DNA of 7,880 nt, from positions 1-7,880 of the forward strand of contig CANQCH010000051.1 in the NCBI GenBank assembly GCA_947589165.1, written 5' to 3'. Within the stretch, counting starts at the first letter, position 1, and every line of letters starts with the position of its first letter. The DNA comes from an uncultured Bacilli bacterium. GTDB lineage: Bacteria > Bacillota_I > Bacilli_A > RF39 > UBA660. The position numbers and the translations under genes are program-made. The notes under the pieces are model-generated. The model was not told where the DNA came from. It ran no database searches and saw nothing but the letters and a program-made list of their open reading frames with translations. Of the stretch, positions 5,649-7,880 are shown in pieces.

Positions 5649-6095
5649 ATGAATTATTATCGAATTCAAAAAGGAGATTCCCTAGCGAGCATTGCGAAAA
5701 AATTTAATACTAGTTTGGAAGAATTAGAAGAATTAAATAGTTTAGCTTATTTAACTGATTTACGGGTCGGAATGGATATTATTGTCCCTAAAAACCAAGA
5801 ACAATATTTTAATGTTTATACGATAGAAGCTGGTGATTCATTATATGGCATTGCACGTAAGTATAATATTAATCCCCAATTATTAGCTAGTTTAAATGGT
5901 TTGGATATGGAAGACTATATTTATCCTAATCAAGAATTATTAATTCCCAAGAATGGTTATAGTTATTATATTACAGCCGAAGGAGATACGTTAGATACCG
6001 TTAGTGATATGTTTAAAAAAGATAAGAGCAGTATTCTCCGGGATAATCCAACTATCTATTTATTAAAAGATCAAGTCTTAGTTAGTCGAAAATAG
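5649..6095 (+). CDS. Protein made of three LysM domains, no signal peptide
   Basis: The 148-residue protein is almost entirely LysM repeats. Repeat 1 (about 2-48) has YRIQKGDSLASIAKKFN and ends DIIVPK. Repeat 2 (about 54-101) has YTIEAGDSLYGIARKYN and ends ELLIPK. Repeat 3 (about 104-148) is diverged: YYITAEGDTLDTVSDMF, ending QVLVSRK. LysM domains bind N-acetylglucosamine-containing glycans such as peptidoglycan. There is no enzymatic domain, no membrane segment and no signal peptide: the chain begins MNYYRIQKGD, directly inside the first repeat. ATG 5649 is fixed by AGGAAG (5636-5641), 7 bases upstream, so a missed N-terminal signal is unlikely. It may be exported by another route, act as an assembly factor (some spore-coat LysM proteins also lack classical signals), or bind a partner inside the cell. 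It is the last gene of the operon; its stop lies in the terminator stem. Confidence 0.9.
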   Translation: MNYYRIQKGDSLASIAKKFNTSLEELEELNSLAYLTDLRVGMDIIVPKNQEQYFNVYTIEAGDSLYGIARKYNINPQLLASLNGLDMEDYIYPNQELLIPKNGYSYYITAEGDTLDTVSDMFKKDKSSILRDNPTIYLLKDQVLVSRK

Positions 6096-6113
6096 AACGT
6101 CAGTTCTATTTTT
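6089..6113 (+). terminator. Intrinsic terminator of the 4082-6095 operon
   Basis: AAAATAGAAC (6089-6098) pairs perfectly with GTTCTATTTT (6103-6112) around a GTCA loop, followed by a T run ending at 6113. The stem is long but has few G-C pairs, so termination may be partial. The TAG stop of the LysM gene (6093-6095) is inside the ascending stem. Confidence 0.7.
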
Positions 6114-6119
6114 CCTTGG

Positions 6120-6148
6120 TTGCTATTTTCTGTTGTTTTTGCTAAAAT
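6120..6148 (+). promoter_or_regulatory. Promoter of the five-helix membrane protein gene
   Basis: TTGCTA (6120-6125), a 17-bp spacer and TAAAAT (6143-6148) with a TGC extension directly before the -10 make this the best promoter in the window. The expected start of transcription is near 6155, giving a leader of about 17 bases. It begins 7 bases after the upstream terminator, so the gene is an independent unit. Confidence 0.75.
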
Positions 6149-6171
6149 AAATACGAAAGTAGGGATGACTA

Positions 6172-7785
6172 GTGATTCTAAAACGACCATATGGTTTAAT
6201 GATCAAGCATTTTAAATTAATTCACCTTTTGTTGCTAGTTTTATCTGGTTATGTTTTATGGCAACTAAGACCTTTAGTAAATTTTTTTAATACTTTTGTG
6301 GCCAATGGGTATACGGTTTCCATTATGCCTAATATGGCCGGTGAATATATTAATATTTTAATTTATATAAGTTTAATTTTAATGATTATGTTGCTGGTAG
6401 CTTTACTCGTTTTATTAAAATTTAAGAAAAAACCAGCCGGAATTTATACTTTTGCGATTATTTATTATGCCATTTTATTCATAGCGATCATTATTAGTGC
6501 GGGACTTTTAAATTCGTTAGAAGAAGCCTTATGGTCGACAACGCAAGCGCGGATGTATCGCGATATTGCTACCATTGTGACTTTACCCCAATATATATTT
6601 ATTCCTTTTTGGGTTATTCGGGCCTTAGGTTTTAATGTCAAACAATTTAATTTTAAAAATGATTTAGAAGAATTAAAATTAAGTCAATCCGATAGTGAAG
6701 AAGTCGAAATCAATATTGGTTTTGAAACGTATAAAGCGAAAAGAACTTTGCATCGTTTTATTCGGGAATTTAAGTATTATTACTCGGAAAATAAATTTAT
6801 TATGATTAGTATTTTAGTAATTAGTATTGGGATCTTAATTTATTTATTCTTTTCTAATTATGAAGTTTATAATCAAAAATATGCCCTGGGAAAATATTTT
6901 AATGTGGCTAATTTAAAAGTTAAAGTTGATGATTCCATTATTACGAATTTAAATTATGCTGGGGATGTCATTAGTGAGGATAAATATTATCTATTGTTAA
7001 AGTTAACAATAACCAATAGTTACGATGATGATTACGCTTTAGATTATAGTAATTTTTTAATCTATGGTAAAGATAATTATTACTTACCAACCATTCGGAA
7101 AAGTGAAAATTTTATTGACTATGGCGAAGCTTATTATGGGGCCAAAATCAGAAAAGATAAAAGTAAAACCATTGTTTTACCTTACGAAATTAATCAAAAG
7201 GATATTAATGATGATTTTCATTTAGAAATCTATAATGGTACTTCGAAAAAAAGTAAGGATTATCGGTTTAAAAGTATTCAAGTTGATTTAACTCCTGTCA
7301 TCATTGACGATGTATTAGTGGTGAAAAATGCGCAAATGAATGAAGAAGTAAACTTTAATGCCACTAACTTAAATGATACTAAATTAACTATTACGAATGC
7401 CCTTATTACGCCAAGATATATTTATACGTATGAAGTTTGTAATAAAAATAATCTTTGTAATAAATTTAATGATTTAATCGTCCCAACTGTCAGTGGTTAT
7501 AGTAGTCAAACTTTATTAATCTTAGATTATCAGTTAGAAATGGATCCAAATACGCCATATGCCATTGTTAATCGCGATTTTAATAGTTTTGCTACCAATT
7601 TCTTTAAAATTCGGTATAAAGTAAATGGTAATACTTTTGTTAGTAACATAGTTAATTTAACGACCGATAAATTAACAAATAAATTTGCTTTACAAACGAC
7701 AAATGCCATTACGGAAGCCGAAACGGTTGATCTATTAATTACGATTCGGAATAAAACTTATATAATTAACTTAATTAGTAAATAA
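6172..7785 (+). CDS. Five-helix membrane protein with large extracytoplasmic domain
   Basis: The 537-residue protein starts at GTG 6172, 7 bases after AGGG (6161-6164). The ATG at 6165 is out of frame and too close to the ribosome binding site, and the in-frame ATG at 6199 has no such site. Hydrophobic segments lie at about 14-33, 59-83, 90-113, 132-153 and 209-228. Basic loops (KRPYG...KHFK; KFKKKP at 83-88; the 150-208 loop) give an N-in topology, with residues 230-537 outside. The long inner loop holds an acidic SQSDSEE patch (171-177). Just after helix 5, about 240-355 reads like a DUF4352-type immunoglobulin-like fold: FNVANLKVKVDD, YYLLLKLTITNSYDDD, and a boundary strand near KTIVLPYEI. 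A second beta-rich region (370-537) contains the only two cysteines, C423 and C429, a likely disulfide. I recognise no enzyme or transporter motif. It is a single-gene unit; an envelope or surface role is inferred. Confidence 0.82.
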   Translation: MILKRPYGLMIKHFKLIHLLLLVLSGYVLWQLRPLVNFFNTFVANGYTVSIMPNMAGEYINILIYISLILMIMLLVALLVLLKFKKKPAGIYTFAIIYYAILFIAIIISAGLLNSLEEALWSTTQARMYRDIATIVTLPQYIFIPFWVIRALGFNVKQFNFKNDLEELKLSQSDSEEVEINIGFETYKAKRTLHRFIREFKYYYSENKFIMISILVISIGILIYLFFSNYEVYNQKYALGKYFNVANLKVKVDDSIITNLNYAGDVISEDKYYLLLKLTITNSYDDDYALDYSNFLIYGKDNYYLPTIRKSENFIDYGEAYYGAKIRKDKSKTIVLPYEINQKDINDDFHLEIYNGTSKKSKDYRFKSIQVDLTPVIIDDVLVVKNAQMNEEVNFNATNLNDTKLTITNALITPRYIYTYEVCNKNNLCNKFNDLIVPTVSGYSSQTLLILDYQLEMDPNTPYAIVNRDFNSFATNFFKIRYKVNGNTFVSNIVNLTTDKLTNKFALQTTNAITEAETVDLLITIRNKTYIINLISK

Positions 7786-7809
7786 AAAAAATCCGTTCGG
7801 ATTTTTTTT
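7784..7809 (+). terminator. Strong intrinsic terminator after the membrane protein gene
   Basis: Eight A residues (7784-7791), TCC, loop GTTC (7795-7798), GGA and eight T residues (7802-7809) form an uninterrupted 11-bp hairpin with a T tract. The structure is symmetric, so it can also stop transcription from the right. It overlaps the last two bases of the TAA stop (7783-7785). Confidence 0.88.
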
Positions 7810-7880
7810 CTTTATTGTAATTTCAACCGCACCACTTTTAATAAATTAATTCTATATCAAAAGAACTCTTATAGTCAAAT

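Noticed and set aside
6165..6215. Short open frame from ATG 6165, overlapping the GTG start of the membrane protein
   Set aside because: The ATG directly abuts AGGG with no spacing and the frame ends after 16 codons. The GTG at 6172 has correct spacing and leads the long gene.
7838..7880. Possible tail of a minus-strand gene entering from the right edge
   Set aside because: One minus-strand frame is open from the edge to a TAA at 7838-7840, and the symmetric terminator at 7784 could serve it. Only 13 codons are visible, with no recognisable sequence, which is not enough to call a gene.

Overview
The window is AT-rich (clearly below 40% GC by eye), densely packed bacterial DNA with strong AGGAGG-like ribosome binding sites, short leaders and short intergenic gaps. 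The style and gene families (MnmM/YtqB-type methyltransferase, an XRE protein, a Firmicutes-type TtcA protein, a bacterial PH domain protein, LysM repeats) point to a low-GC Gram-positive lineage, possibly an uncultured gut Bacilli/Mycoplasmatota relative. The placement is inference. TGA is read as stop: two genes end in TGA, one within an ATGA start/stop overlap and one in a TGA-TAG tandem. That argues against the Mycoplasma/Spiroplasma code. I see no phage, transposon, CRISPR, rRNA or tRNA feature.

Layout. (1) 1-554, minus strand: most of a tRNA wobble-uridine methyltransferase of the MnmM/YtqB family, with an unusual N-terminal extension and its C-terminus off the left edge. (2) 555-652: a divergent promoter region with an extended -10 element for each direction. 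(3) 653-1375: an XRE DNA-binding domain fused to a CYTH (CyaB-like, triphosphate-tunnel) domain. (4) 1432-3150: a two-gene unit, a DUF362 protein without the usual ferredoxin insert followed by an unrecognised 269-residue protein. (5) 3206-4027: a TtcA-family PP-loop tRNA thiolase with its own promoter. (6) 4082-6095: a three-gene operon of a PH-like domain protein, a membrane-anchored extracytoplasmic protein and a three-LysM protein with no signal peptide, closed by a hairpin terminator. (7) 6172-7785: a five-helix membrane protein with a large extracytoplasmic region, with its own promoter and a strong hairpin terminator. 7810-7880 holds nothing I can assign securely.

How the genes relate. 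Two products modify, or probably modify, the tRNA anticodon loop (MnmM at U34, TtcA family at C32), but they are in separate transcription units. The 4082-6095 operon and the 6172 gene look envelope-related. The two predicted exported domains have exactly two cysteines each, close together, which suggests disulfides. Three of the transcription units share an almost identical promoter, TTGCTA/T - 17 bp - TAAAAT. The most unusual items are the XRE-CYTH fusion, with a possible self-operator over its promoter, and the uncharacterised PH / anchored / LysM operon.
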